Shown piece after piece: positions 1 to 9,527 of a DNA stretch of 57,883 bases (position 1 is the first letter of the stretch; each line of letters begins with the position of its first letter). Origin of the DNA: Bacteroidota bacterium (GTDB lineage Bacteria; Bacteroidota; Bacteroidia; Cytophagales; Cyclobacteriaceae); assembly GCA_027593175.1 (NCBI GenBank), contig JAQCJI010000007.1, positions 1-57,883 on the forward strand. The letters are read 5' to 3'. The position numbers and the translations under genes were made by a program. A model generated the notes under the pieces. That model was not told where the DNA came from. It searched no databases and was given only the letters and a program-made list of their open reading frames with translations.

Positions 1-265
1 TGGTTGCAGCTCTAACTTTTTTTGATGCGACCACTTTTGGAAGGTCCTTAATATTATTCCCTTGTTGCGCAATGGTATATTCAATGGAACCTACCATAGA
101 CTCATTTTTTTTAACATAGTTATTAGAAGTTCGCTCCATTCCATCGTTGAGAAGGATAAACTTCTGGAGAATCTGGTTGCTTACCTGGAGGGCCAAAAGG
201 GCCGTCAATACCAGGTACATCATCCCAATCATCCGCTGCCTAGGTGTCTCTTTAACTCCTGCCAT
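1..265 (-). CDS. gldM: GldM, gliding motility / T9SS motor shaft (5' part only)
   Basis: The first 88 codons of a gene that runs off the left edge. It starts at the ATG at 265 and reads MAGVKETPRQRMIGMMYLVL and onward, with a single transmembrane segment at about residues 12-32 and then a soluble periplasmic part. This start and early membrane helix are typical of GldM/PorM (family knowledge), whose large periplasmic domain forms the shaft driven by the GldL ring in the type IX secretion and gliding motor. It begins 31 bp after the gldL stop on the same strand, the usual gldK-L-M order. No stop codon is present in the visible part. The missing C-terminal domains cannot be assessed. Confidence 0.9.
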   Translation of the reverse strand, partial: MAGVKETPRQRMIGMMYLVLTALLALQVSNQILQKFILLNDGMERTSNNYVKKNESMVGSIEYTIAQQGNNIKDLPKVVASKKVRAAT

Positions 266-296
266 GTGTATCTATTTTATGGATATAAGAGATCAA

Positions 297-1067
297 TTAC
301 CCTCTACTGGCAGTAAGCATGCCTCCGTAAATTTTGCTTAGCGCACTTACATTTTGATTCAATTTTACCATCTCCTCCTTAAAGGCCTGGGCTTCATTAC
401 CCACCTCTGTAAAGCTAGACGTGGCGGTAGTCATATTTTTGTAGAAATCCGCACGTGCTTTCTTCTGCTCGGCTGAATCTTGAAGTTCTAATTCGTACAC
501 CGCATTCAAGGCAGCCAAATTCTTCGTTACTGCCTGAATCTTTACTTGGTAGGCTTGCGCATCTTGCGAAGCTGAGGACAATGCCATCAATGCGGATGCA
601 GTCTGAGCATAGGAATCATTCATGCTAGCCAAAGTCTTGGAAGCCATATATACTTGAGCCGCATATTCGGTTGTAGCTACTGCTGCATCTGCAAGATTTC
701 CCATTTTCTCAGCTGAAGACGCCAAATTCTTCATGCCTTTACCCAAACTTTCAATCAACTCTGGGCCAATATTGGCTTGGAGCAGCATGTTGTCCAACTG
801 GACAGCCACCGGATCTCCAGTAACTCGCACTCGTCTTTCCTCTTCCAATTCAGGATACACTTTGCTCCAGTCTACTTCTTTAGGGCCCGGTTCGAAGGAA
901 GAAAGGAAAAAGATAACTGCTTCCACGGATAATCCGATACCAATCATCCAGTTGGCACCTTGCCAATCCAAGATTTTAAACATCGCTCCAAGAATTACAA
1001 TCGATGCACCCATGCCGTAGATTTTTGGCATTACCCTGGAAAAAAAGAAATTGCTGTTAATCGCCAT
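297..1067 (-). CDS. gldL: GldL, proton-driven gliding motility / T9SS motor protein
   Basis: 256 aa. Two N-terminal membrane helices (about residues 16-33 and 38-57) are followed by a long cytoplasmic part that is probably helical and coiled. The second helix carries a glutamate at residue 49 (sequence IGLSVEAVIFFLSSFEP), matching by position the buried glutamate implicated in proton use in Flavobacterium GldL (family knowledge). GldL forms a cytoplasmic-membrane ring around GldM helices and powers T9SS secretion and gliding. It lies between gldK and gldM with gaps of 48 and 31 bp, so co-transcription is likely. Confidence 0.95.
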   Translation of the reverse strand: MAINSNFFFSRVMPKIYGMGASIVILGAMFKILDWQGANWMIGIGLSVEAVIFFLSSFEPGPKEVDWSKVYPELEEERRVRVTGDPVAVQLDNMLLQANIGPELIESLGKGMKNLASSAEKMGNLADAAVATTEYAAQVYMASKTLASMNDSYAQTASALMALSSASQDAQAYQVKIQAVTKNLAALNAVYELELQDSAEQKKARADFYKNMTTATSSFTEVGNEAQAFKEEMVKLNQNVSALSKIYGGMLTASRG

Positions 1068-1115
1068 TTGGAACTAATTTTTGTTGGGTATGAATTTATT
1101 TTTGTGCAAAAGGAA

Positions 1116-2210
1116 TTACTTCCTCATTCGTTTATTAAGCTTTGAATCCATAGCGGCGGATCGACCAATAAAGGTCATCACCGTACGAAATCCAATGTGG
1201 GCTTGGGCCACATCCTGATATTCATAGGTACGGGTCGAAGTTTCCATGTAATGACTTATGTCTTTCCAGCTTCCTCCACGTACAATTTTTTTTGGTTCCT
1301 TTGGATCCAAATAGACTGGATCCAAATCCCAGGTTTCTGATTTAGAAGTAACCTTGTAGGCATCCACCACCCATTCTGCTACATTACCTGACATATTGTA
1401 AAGCCCAAACCCATTAGGAGCAAAAACATCTACAGGGGCAGTATAAGCAAATCCATCATCGATATAATTGCCTCTACCTGGCTTGAAGTTGGCCATTAAA
1501 CAGCCTCTTTTATTCTTAACATACGGTCCCCCCCAAGGATACTTGGAAATTTCTTTCCCTCCTTTAGCTGCATATTCCCATTCAGCCTCAGTAGGCAATC
1601 TGAAAGCAGGCAGATCAAACTCTATGTCATCGTTCGCACGCAAGTGGTAAGATCTCCACTCGCAATATTTCTGCGCTTGGTCATAAGACACTCCAACTAC
1701 TGGATAGGTATCAAAGGCAGGATGATCAAAATAAAATTCCATCAACGGATCACCATAATTGAAAGCATAACTTTTTGTCCAAACAGTGCTATCTGGCTTC
1801 AAATCATTTAAGGTAAAAGTGGGTGCAGCCTTTAGTGTTGTTGGGGTACCTGTATCCAGCTGACCAGATTTGACAGCCTCCAAAAATTGTCTATACTTAT
1901 TGTTGGACACTTCGTACTTATCCATAAAAAATTCAGATATCGTAATCTGTTTATTCAAGGATGCCTGCGTGTAGGAAATATCTTCGTCGGATTGGCCCAT
2001 CCAAAAAGTCCCTGCTTTGATAGGAACCATATCGATAGGAAGATTTTGTTGCCACCTAGTTCTCTTTGCTACGCCCGTTACCTCTCCTTTTCGATTGTCT
2101 TTTTCTCTCGCCATTCCCTTTTTATTGAATAGTCCACAACTTGACAAAAGGGAAATTAGTACAACCCCCACTGCAAGCGATAGAAAAGGAAGTTTTGTTC
2201 TAGTGTTCAT
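1116..2210 (-). CDS. gldK: GldK, gliding motility / T9SS lipoprotein (FGE-sulfatase fold)
   Basis: 364 aa from the ATG at 2210. An in-frame upstream ATG at 2258 would add 16 residues ahead of the signal peptide, so the downstream start is preferred. The N-terminus is a lipoprotein signal with lipobox LLSSC (lipid-modified Cys25). The body is a formylglycine-generating-enzyme/SUMF1-like domain, recognisable by AGTFWMGQSDED, LPTEAEWEYAAKGG, NMSGNVAEWV and VRGGSW. In Bacteroidota, GldK/PorK lipoproteins form a periplasmic ring with GldN under the outer membrane as part of T9SS (family knowledge). First of the gldK-L-M series, downstream of the PorP/SprF gene. Confidence 0.93.
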   Translation of the reverse strand: MNTRTKLPFLSLAVGVVLISLLSSCGLFNKKGMAREKDNRKGEVTGVAKRTRWQQNLPIDMVPIKAGTFWMGQSDEDISYTQASLNKQITISEFFMDKYEVSNNKYRQFLEAVKSGQLDTGTPTTLKAAPTFTLNDLKPDSTVWTKSYAFNYGDPLMEFYFDHPAFDTYPVVGVSYDQAQKYCEWRSYHLRANDDIEFDLPAFRLPTEAEWEYAAKGGKEISKYPWGGPYVKNKRGCLMANFKPGRGNYIDDGFAYTAPVDVFAPNGFGLYNMSGNVAEWVVDAYKVTSKSETWDLDPVYLDPKEPKKIVRGGSWKDISHYMETSTRTYEYQDVAQAHIGFRTVMTFIGRSAAMDSKLNKRMRK

Positions 2211-2382
2211 AAATGACTTTTTAAGAGTATTATCAAATTTTTGGCCAAACTTTATCAATCCATAAAAATTGACTCCGAAAGTTAGCTTATTTCGGGTTAA
2301 TAAAACAAATTAGATAGAGTTTGTAAGCATTTCTCAATTTAATTTAACCGACAATTTACCTAATTGTTGACAAATAAATTGC

Positions 2383-3363
2383 TTAAAATCTAAACCTAGG
2401 TGTCCTTTGAATTACACGGTTAACTGTTTTCGAAACATCTGACAAGGTATAACGCAGCATCAACTCATGGGAAGTAGGTGCTTTTGCATCTTGCCCCCCT
2501 ATTACCAAATCAAAGGCATAACCCAACTTTAAACTATTATCCTTCAATAAACTATAACCTAGAATTAAGGATACCGATTCCTCCCCTCTATAAGCAATCC
2601 CCCCATTCACCTTATTCTGAATTGTTGCAATAACGCTCACTTCGTAGGATAAAGTATGTGTACCTAAAGATTTCAATAAAATACTGGGCTCTATCCGTAG
2701 CTGACCTATAGGACGCATTCGATATCCCATCAACAAATAATTGTGCATTTGAAGCCGATTGGCATAGTTTCCATCTCCAAAATCAAAGGAAGCCTGATTG
2801 ATATGCCTGCCACTCAGTCCTACATAAAAATTACCTCCATCCACAAGTAGCCCCAGGCCCATATCCAACGCCAGCTGCGTCTCCGTACCCGATTGAGGAA
2901 GACTAGGCTCAGGGTTCACAAATTGCAACTCTTCAAAGTCCAAGGTACTATTGGATGCTCCCACGTATCCTCCAAAGCTGAGTTGAGTTCGTTGAATTTT
3001 CTTGTGATAGCTCCCTTGTAGATTTACTTCTAGATTGGAAGTTGCCCCAAGTTGATCATTAACCACAGTAAGTCCATAGCCAAAATTCTTCGCCTTTAAT
3101 CTCCCCTGAAGCGTAATCAATTGGGTGGTAGGTGGAACTCCAGCTCCAGTGGTCGTTGTATAACCTTGCCATTGAGATCGGTGAAATGCAGAAAATTGAT
3201 ACCCCCCATCTTTGCCTGCAAAGGCAGGATTAAGAAAATTACTAGCAGAGAAGTATTGGGTAAACTGCGGGTCTTGCTGCGCAAGGACTGTCCCCGATAC
3301 AAAAAACAATGCCAGAAAACCTGTTGCTCTTAAAAAAATAACCAAGTCACTTTTTCTATTCAT
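2383..3363 (-). CDS. PorP/SprF family type IX secretion outer-membrane protein
   Basis: 326 aa with a cleavable signal peptide ending about VLAQQ. The mature start QDPQFTQYFSASNFLNPAFAG is the hallmark of the PorP/SprF family. The rest has alternating beta-strand character ending in aromatic RFRF, as expected for an outer-membrane barrel. SprF-like proteins help export or anchor gliding adhesins and PorP is needed for T9SS (family knowledge). It is upstream of gldK on the same strand. PorP and SprF cannot be separated from sequence alone, so no gene symbol is given. A CAAATTTA box at 3381-3388 reads on the minus strand as a TAnnTTTG -7 element just upstream, but no clear -33 box is visible. 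Confidence 0.9.
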   Translation of the reverse strand: MNRKSDLVIFLRATGFLALFFVSGTVLAQQDPQFTQYFSASNFLNPAFAGKDGGYQFSAFHRSQWQGYTTTTGAGVPPTTQLITLQGRLKAKNFGYGLTVVNDQLGATSNLEVNLQGSYHKKIQRTQLSFGGYVGASNSTLDFEELQFVNPEPSLPQSGTETQLALDMGLGLLVDGGNFYVGLSGRHINQASFDFGDGNYANRLQMHNYLLMGYRMRPIGQLRIEPSILLKSLGTHTLSYEVSVIATIQNKVNGGIAYRGEESVSLILGYSLLKDNSLKLGYAFDLVIGGQDAKAPTSHELMLRYTLSDVSKTVNRVIQRTPRFRF

Positions 3364-3438
3364 TTTGGCTGCGGAGTTTCCAAATTTAAACTAGTCTTTG
3401 AATTTAAACTGAGAAACCACCGAAAATGATTCTTAGAA

Positions 3439-4212
3439 TTATAAATTATTGGCTTTTTTTATAAATAACTCCAATGCACCAGTCATACTTGGGGCATTTG
3501 GCATGGGCGCCTCGATGTCCAAGATAAGTCCCATGTCACGAACTGCTTGCGCAGTAGTAGGTCCAAAAGCAGCTATCCGTGTTTTCCCTTGAACAAAATC
3601 TGGAAAATTCTGACGCAAAGATTTGATTCCTGATGGACTAAAAAAGGCCAAAATATCGTATTTTACATCTGCCAAATCAGATAAGTCTGCTGCTACGGTA
3701 TGGTAAATGATCGCCTCAGTAAGGGCTATCCCTTGTTTCTCCATGTAGCCAGGAATATCTTCTTTTCGGATATCTGAACAAGGGAAAAGGTATTTTTCAT
3801 TTTTATGCTTTTTGAAGTATTCAAACAGGTCCTCTGCGATCTTGAGGCCTACAAAAAGTTTGCGCTTACGAATCACAATGTACTTCTGAAGGTAGTTAGC
3901 TGTCTGGTCTGAAATGCAGAAATACTTCATTTCGGCAGGCATTTCAATTTTAAAATCCTTGCAGATTGCAAAAAAATGATCGATCGCATTGCGGCTAGTG
4001 AATATGATAGCCGTGTGCTTCAAAATATCTATTTTTTGCTTTCTGAATTCCTTCGGAGGAACTAATTCCACGTTAATAAATTGCCTAAAATCGATCTTCA
4101 ACTTATACTTTTCTGCCAACAGCAAGTAAGGAGAATTTGCTTCAGTTGGTTTAGGTTGAGAAACCAATATGCTTTTTACTAGGGAATAGCGGTCTTTTGT
4201 AGCTAGACTCAT
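3439..4212 (-). CDS. hemD: Uroporphyrinogen-III synthase
   Basis: 257 aa from the ATG at 4212; a TTG eight codons further upstream is possible but unlikely. The protein has the two-lobed HemD pattern: SILVSQPKP, a central IIFTSRNAIDHFF, and the C-terminal AFFSPSGIKSL and RIAAFGPTTAQAV motifs. HemD closes hydroxymethylbilane into uroporphyrinogen III in haem synthesis. It follows a DUF4271 membrane-protein gene by 28 bp on the same strand, so the two are probably one transcript. Confidence 0.9.
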   Translation of the reverse strand: MSLATKDRYSLVKSILVSQPKPTEANSPYLLLAEKYKLKIDFRQFINVELVPPKEFRKQKIDILKHTAIIFTSRNAIDHFFAICKDFKIEMPAEMKYFCISDQTANYLQKYIVIRKRKLFVGLKIAEDLFEYFKKHKNEKYLFPCSDIRKEDIPGYMEKQGIALTEAIIYHTVAADLSDLADVKYDILAFFSPSGIKSLRQNFPDFVQGKTRIAAFGPTTAQAVRDMGLILDIEAPMPNAPSMTGALELFIKKANNL

Positions 4213-4240
4213 ACTGGGAGTTCCGTTTACGTTCAATACA

Positions 4241-5356
4241 TCACTGGATTAGAACCAAAATCCATTTGATCAAAACCAAAAATGGTACTATTTCAGCAAG
4301 GCAAAGGTAAGTAAATAAATGGTATTTTTTAAAACTCAAACGATTCATCATGATTAAGAAGAGTCCAAATACCCCAAATAGGTATATCCAAAAGACCCCC
4401 TTCATGAGTTGAGTAAATACTAATTTTAATACAGAAAAGTCATTAATTACAAAAAAGGTAGTTGCTACTAAAACAAGCGTGAAGCTAAAGGTGATTAATC
4501 GAAGCAAGTAAAAAAAGTGGGCAAACTCAGACTTGCCTAAGTCAAAAAGATACGCCATGAATTTGATCACAGAGAACTTTAATATGGTCAGCATCAAAAG
4601 TAGAAAGGATGCAATTCCCCATAAAAACAAAAGCGAAAAAGCAGTTAAGCCGCCCCAATCTTCAATCCAATCAGGTCTAAAAATGATGATTCCTGTAACC
4701 AAACTCTGAGCCAGTATCATGGAAACCAAAAACAAAAAATATAAAATATCAAAAGAAAATACTTTTTGAAGACCCCCACTTTCAGAAAAATCTTCAGCTT
4801 TAATCACCGATAAGGGTTGCAGTAAAACCCCCAACAAATACGGGTAAATTCGCCTGTAAACAGCTATAAAGGCCAAAATAATGAAAAGCGAACCCACAAT
4901 GAAATCCTTCACGGGCTGGACTACCAGGCGTTTTTCAAGTCCGAAAAATTGGTCCTCCAAACTTGCTAGCTTTTTCTCTTTTTGATTTCTAGCCACCTTT
5001 GTAATAGTCAAATCAAAGTCTCCTAGCCTAATCTTGTCACTGATAACAGTCACTAGCAGACTATCCTTTCCAAATTCTTTCTTAAATAAATCAGTAGGTA
5101 TTAAAAACGTGGTATCGTTTTGAATCAAACCCCACAGCTTCCCATCTACAAATACCGTAGAATTCCTAGGTACCTCAAATTTAAAATAAGATTGGGGAAA
5201 AGAATTTACAGCTAGTTTAACTTGCTTTTGACCTATTGAGCCTACTAAAGACTGCTCAGTAGAACTACTCCACTCCCCTTCGTAATTTTCCAATACCTGT
5301 GCATGTCCCCATCGGGAGACAAAAAAAAGAATGAAAATAAGTGCTATTCTACTCAT
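4241..5356 (-). CDS. DUF4271 domain membrane protein
   Basis: 371 aa from the ATG at 5356. A signal peptide (MSRIALIFILFFVSRWGHAQ) precedes a soluble part of about 120 residues, then a series of hydrophobic helices from about residue 155 to the end. The multi-helix C-terminal half resembles the DUF4271 family of Bacteroidota; its function is unknown. An upstream TTG at 5371 is possible, but a -7-like box (TACCTTTG on the minus strand, 5376-5369) overlaps it, which favours the ATG and a very short leader. The pairing with hemD suggests shared expression, not a proven haem role. Confidence 0.8.
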   Translation of the reverse strand: MSRIALIFILFFVSRWGHAQVLENYEGEWSSSTEQSLVGSIGQKQVKLAVNSFPQSYFKFEVPRNSTVFVDGKLWGLIQNDTTFLIPTDLFKKEFGKDSLLVTVISDKIRLGDFDLTITKVARNQKEKKLASLEDQFFGLEKRLVVQPVKDFIVGSLFIILAFIAVYRRIYPYLLGVLLQPLSVIKAEDFSESGGLQKVFSFDILYFLFLVSMILAQSLVTGIIIFRPDWIEDWGGLTAFSLLFLWGIASFLLLMLTILKFSVIKFMAYLFDLGKSEFAHFFYLLRLITFSFTLVLVATTFFVINDFSVLKLVFTQLMKGVFWIYLFGVFGLFLIMMNRLSFKKYHLFTYLCLAEIVPFLVLIKWILVLIQ

Positions 5357-5588
5357 TGAGCCTTGTTGCAAAGGTACTTGTTAACCCATTGGTCCTCGTA
5401 CAGCCTCAAAAATTTATCCGAGAAATGCCTGCCTGCTGACCAAAATTTTTGTTTCTAACTACAAAACTCAACATTCCTGAGACAGCCTCCAAATGAATTT
5501 TAATCAAAGAGAGAAAAGCGCCCGCATGAAACAAAGTTGATTCACAGTAAGAGTAACAACCGTTATATTTACCCAAGATTCAACTCCT

Positions 5589-6728
5589 ATGGCAGGCCTT
5601 TACATCCATATTCCCTTTTGCAAACAAGCCTGCTACTATTGCGACTTCCATTTTTCCACTAATCTTCAATCTATGGCTTCGGTGGTGGACTGTATTATCC
5701 TAGAGTTGGAACTTCGAAAAGACTATTTAAAAGGGGAAACGGTGAATACGATTTACTTTGGAGGGGGTACCCCTTCTTTGGTACCCACGGAGTTCTTGGA
5801 AAAAATACTAGATCAGATTGCCCGACTGTTTCCTGGAAAAAAGCAAGAGGTCACCTTAGAAGCCAACCCGGATGACCTCAATCCCAAGGCCTTGGCCAAT
5901 TGGAAATCCATAGGTATAGATCGCCTAAGTTTGGGCATTCAAAGTTTCCAAGATGAAATCCTGCAAGCCTACAATCGAGTCCATAATTCTGTTGAGGCAA
6001 AGCAAGCAATCCAACTGGCAAGGGCAGCTGGATTTGAAAAATTTTCGATTGACCTGATTTATGGGTATCCTCACTCAGACCATAGGCTTTGGCATCTAGA
6101 TTTGGAAGAAGCACTTTGCCTTGACCCAGGCCACCTTTCTGCATATTCATTGACCATAGAACCCCAATCTACTTTTGGTAATTGGGCCAAAAAAGGGAAG
6201 TTTAGCCCCGCAAAAGAAGAATTTATTGCCCAACAATTTGAATGGCTGCAAGAGCAATGCGACAAAGCCGGCTATATCCAGTATGAAATTTCCAATTTTA
6301 GTCGCCCAGATCAAGCTGCTCTTCACAACAGCAACTATTGGAAACGCAGCCCCTATCTAGGTATCGGCCCTAGCGCACATTCCTTTGATGGAAGTGCCAG
6401 AGGTTTTAATCCTTCTTCCAATCCTGCTTACCTTAAGGCTCTAACAACTGGCTCGCTCCCCTTTATTATTGAGAATCTAACCACAGAAGAACGTATTAAC
6501 GAGGAGATTCTAACAAGTCTTCGAACCCTTTGGGGATTGGATACTGCAAGTTTGGCAGGCCGCTACCAAGTAGATATTTTAGAGATTAAGCGACATTCTA
6601 TTGCTAAATTAACTGCAATTGGGATGATTTATAACAAAGAGAAAACGCTAACTTTAACCCGCAAAGGTCAGCTGCTCGCAGACAGCATTGCCTCCGAAAT
6701 TTTTCTTGACTCCCATGACCTATCCTAG
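5589..6728 (+). CDS. hemW: HemW, radical SAM haem chaperone
   Basis: 379 aa. It begins MAGLYIHIPFCKQACYYCDF, giving the radical-SAM CxxxCxxC cluster at Cys11, Cys15 and Cys18, followed by YFGGGTPSLVP for SAM binding. The extra cysteine that makes the HemN-type CxxxCxxCxC motif is replaced (Asp19-Phe20), so this is HemW rather than oxygen-independent coproporphyrinogen oxidase. HemW binds haem and delivers it to cytochromes (family knowledge). Length is normal. It overlaps the next gene by 14 bp, indicating translational coupling, and is divergent from the DUF4271-hemD pair across a 232-bp intergenic region. Confidence 0.92.
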   Translation: MAGLYIHIPFCKQACYYCDFHFSTNLQSMASVVDCIILELELRKDYLKGETVNTIYFGGGTPSLVPTEFLEKILDQIARLFPGKKQEVTLEANPDDLNPKALANWKSIGIDRLSLGIQSFQDEILQAYNRVHNSVEAKQAIQLARAAGFEKFSIDLIYGYPHSDHRLWHLDLEEALCLDPGHLSAYSLTIEPQSTFGNWAKKGKFSPAKEEFIAQQFEWLQEQCDKAGYIQYEISNFSRPDQAALHNSNYWKRSPYLGIGPSAHSFDGSARGFNPSSNPAYLKALTTGSLPFIIENLTTEERINEEILTSLRTLWGLDTASLAGRYQVDILEIKRHSIAKLTAIGMIYNKEKTLTLTRKGQLLADSIASEIFLDSHDLS

Positions 6729-7014
6729 AAAAAAGGACGCCACCCCCTTGGCTGATGCCTTCCAAGACTTACTAAAAGCTTATCGTCTTGAAGATACCTA
6801 CCAAGAAAAATTACTGATTTCTTCTTGGCCCACCCTAGTTGGCAAAACTATCGCTGACCGCACGGGTAAAGTGTACATTAAGGACAAAAAACTAGTGGTA
6901 AAAATCACTTCAGGTCCAGTAAAAAAAGAACTTGAGCTAAATAAATCAAAGGTGATCGCCTTGGTCGAATCCCAAGTAGGAAAAGGAATCATAGAGGACA
7001 TAATCTTCCTTTAG
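6715..7014 (+). CDS. DUF721 / DciA-like protein
   Basis: 99 aa from the ATG at 6715, inside the end of hemW. Pattern: DAFQDLLKAYRLEDTYQEKLLISSWPTLVGKTIADRT, then KLVVKITSGPVKKELELNKSKVIALV. This is the DUF721 fold, shared with DciA, the bacterial helicase operator that helps load DnaB. In Bacteroidota the short DUF721 proteins are usually called DciA-like without direct proof. Spacing with hemW suggests coupled translation but not shared function. Confidence 0.8.
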   Translation: MTYPRKKDATPLADAFQDLLKAYRLEDTYQEKLLISSWPTLVGKTIADRTGKVYIKDKKLVVKITSGPVKKELELNKSKVIALVESQVGKGIIEDIIFL

Positions 7015-7107
7015 GGTTTTTGTAAGTTTTAACAGTTCTAACTCATTTCGAGTCGCTTCAGATAGCAGTGCATTGGATGAAATCCTCTATTTTTGAAAGT
7101 TAACTCC

Positions 7108-9162
7108 ATGATGAAGACCAGCACACCTCCTCTTGGCAGAATAAGCCTTTTGTTCGCCATTTTAGTCTGGCTGGCTTTGTTGTTGGTGGACTTGGTTCGG
7201 ATTTTTGGAACGATCAACAATCTAGACTCGGGCATCTCCGAGGAGGTTACCTGGATTTTAGAAATTCTTTTTTCCATATTTGTTTACCTCGTCTACCGCC
7301 ATAATTTTTGGAAAAACAGGCACTCTGATTTTTTGACATTGATTTGGAGAGGAACTTCTACTGGCCTTTTAGCGGCATCTGCAGGCCTCCTAACCGAATT
7401 GATTTACCTGGCCTTTGGGGATAGTAAGATTGGGACCGACCCCTTTTTAAAAAACGTTTTTTACCACATTAATTTTGCTTGGACAAGTGCCTTCTTGATA
7501 TCCACTACATTATTGTGGAAGCATCTGATTCTCTATCAAAAAAATAAACAGGTAGTCAATCAGTGGCAAGCATTTGAGCTTTCCATGTTGGTTGCCTTAT
7601 TTTTTGTATTCTATAACCATAATAATTTTGACTACAGCTTCCTGTTTGGATTGGTCATCCTCCTGGTAATTTCAATCCTCCTTGCGGTCAATTTGAAATG
7701 GATTCCTTATTTAAACTTTAAAGAGAAATGGAAAACATTGCTATTCCTCTTTCTGATTATGCTGTGTGCAGGGGTCTTATTTTATCGAGTCCTTGACTCT
7801 GGAAATGAAGGGCAATTACAAATTAACCTGACCGATAACCTGTTTCTAATTGCCTTGTTTGGGTTTGTATTTACCTACGGCCTATTCAGCTTTTTGGTCA
7901 CCTTATTCAACTTACCAACCTCCTCTGTTTTTGAACAAAAACTAACAGAGGCCATAAATTTTCAAAAGTTAAGTCAGTCCATCCAGCCCGAAGAAAGCGA
8001 AGAACAAGTACTCGATATTTTACTAGATTCCTGTATTAGTGCCTCTTTCTCCGATGGAGCATGGATCGAACTTAATCCAAAAGAACTCTTTCAAGTCAAA
8101 AATCTACTCCGATTTCTGGACGAACCTACCCAAGCAATGCTTACTTCCCTTATCCCACAAGAAAAGCAAAGTTGGGTACACACGAGTCCTGCTGATCTCC
8201 CTCAACCACAAACAATACGGCTTAGCCATGCCAACTACAAGTCCGCTTTACTAGTCCCCTTGTTAATCAACAAATCAATCCTAGCACGGATTGTGCTGAT
8301 CAAAGAGGTGAAAGAAGGCTTCAACAAGGAGATGATAAGTATCATCGGCACCTTTGCCAGACAGGCCTGCATTTCGGTTGAAAACCATCGCTTGCTCAAC
8401 CAAGCCATAGAAAATGAGCGGTACCAAGAGGAACTAAAAATAGCCCAACGCGTTCAAAAAGCCCTTTTACCCCTACACCTTGACCATCCAACATCCTTTG
8501 ATATCTGTGCGTATTCCAATACGGCAGATGAGGTGGGTGGAGATTATTACGACACCTATCAAGTAGATGAAAATCATTTTGTATTCATTATGGGGGATGT
8601 GTCTGGGAAAGGAACCTCAGCAGCCTTTCACATGGCGCAAATGAAGGGCGTATTTCAAAGTTTAATCCAATTGGGCCTTCATCCTGCTGAGTTTATGAAA
8701 AAAGCGAATTCCGCTCTGAGTAAATGCTTGGAGAGAAACCACTTTATTACTGCATCTATCTTTGAAATTGATATTACCCACCACACTTTTTGCCACGCTA
8801 GAGCAGGGCATATTCCTACCTTATGGTACAAGGCATCCGAAAAAACTGCCGAGTTTATTTCCGTAGAAGGCCTTGGTTTGGGGATAGTAAGAAACCTAAC
8901 TTATGAAAACCACGTACAGGAAAAAACATTTGATTACAACTCTGGAGACATTTTGGTTCTCCTCACGGATGGAATACTAGAAGGGAGAAAAGAGACGGGG
9001 GAACAGTTTGGCTATGAACGAATAAAGAAAATAGTAGAAGATCACCATAAAAAATCTCCTGTAAACTTACAGCAGGTAGTACTAGATTCACTTCACCAAT
9101 TTGTGGGAGGGGATGGAATGATTGACGATGATTACTCCCTACTAGTAGTCAAATTCAAATAA
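7108..9162 (+). CDS. Membrane GAF-PP2C (SpoIIE-type) serine phosphatase
   Basis: 684 aa from the ATG at 7108; a TTG five codons upstream is less likely. About seven or eight membrane helices occupy residues 10-270. A GAF-like domain follows (about 285-430), then a short helix (ELKIAQRVQKALLP), then a SpoIIE/RsbU-type PP2C phosphatase (about 464-684). Metal-binding motifs are visible: VGGDYYD, MGDVSGKG, LTDGILEG and a final DDDYSLLVVKF. Such enzymes dephosphorylate a STAS anti-anti-sigma protein. The next two genes are a STAS protein and an RsbW-like kinase, so the three form a partner-switching module. The sensed signal is unknown. Confidence 0.87.
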   Translation: MMKTSTPPLGRISLLFAILVWLALLLVDLVRIFGTINNLDSGISEEVTWILEILFSIFVYLVYRHNFWKNRHSDFLTLIWRGTSTGLLAASAGLLTELIYLAFGDSKIGTDPFLKNVFYHINFAWTSAFLISTTLLWKHLILYQKNKQVVNQWQAFELSMLVALFFVFYNHNNFDYSFLFGLVILLVISILLAVNLKWIPYLNFKEKWKTLLFLFLIMLCAGVLFYRVLDSGNEGQLQINLTDNLFLIALFGFVFTYGLFSFLVTLFNLPTSSVFEQKLTEAINFQKLSQSIQPEESEEQVLDILLDSCISASFSDGAWIELNPKELFQVKNLLRFLDEPTQAMLTSLIPQEKQSWVHTSPADLPQPQTIRLSHANYKSALLVPLLINKSILARIVLIKEVKEGFNKEMISIIGTFARQACISVENHRLLNQAIENERYQEELKIAQRVQKALLPLHLDHPTSFDICAYSNTADEVGGDYYDTYQVDENHFVFIMGDVSGKGTSAAFHMAQMKGVFQSLIQLGLHPAEFMKKANSALSKCLERNHFITASIFEIDITHHTFCHARAGHIPTLWYKASEKTAEFISVEGLGLGIVRNLTYENHVQEKTFDYNSGDILVLLTDGILEGRKETGEQFGYERIKKIVEDHHKKSPVNLQQVVLDSLHQFVGGDGMIDDDYSLLVVKFK

Positions 9163-9182
9163 TCTGATTTAACTAACTAAGC

Positions 9183-9527
9183 ATGCTTCAACTAGAAAAA
9201 ATAAAAGAGGAGAATAGGGACATTTTACGGTTAATTGGAGAGGTAGATGCCAGCAATTCAGTGCTATTGGATCAATCTATGCAGGAAATTCTGCAACAAG
9301 GCGCCACTTTCCTGTTGATTGATGGAAGTCAACTGGGATATATCTCCTCTGCAGGCTTGGGTGTATTCATGTCCTATTTGGATGATTTTTCAGATAGAGG
9401 AATCCGGTTTGCAATTTTTGGCTTGAATGAACAAGTGAGCGAAGTTTTCAAAATTCTTGGGCTGGACCGTTTGATTCAAATTTTCCCAGACAAATCCACT
9501 GCAACCACACTTGCGCATGAGCCATAA
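9183..9527 (+). CDS. STAS-domain anti-sigma factor antagonist (SpoIIAA/RsbV-like)
   Basis: 114 aa, one STAS domain. The diagnostic stretch is DGSQLGYISSAGLGVF; by alignment with SpoIIAA the phosphorylatable serine is Ser56. It starts 20 bp after the phosphatase gene and overlaps the next gene, a HATPase kinase, by 11 bp. The predicted role is to be phosphorylated by that kinase, dephosphorylated by the upstream PP2C protein, and in the unphosphorylated state to sequester the kinase. The downstream sigma factor or other target is not in this window. Confidence 0.85.
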   Translation: MLQLEKIKEENRDILRLIGEVDASNSVLLDQSMQEILQQGATFLLIDGSQLGYISSAGLGVFMSYLDDFSDRGIRFAIFGLNEQVSEVFKILGLDRLIQIFPDKSTATTLAHEP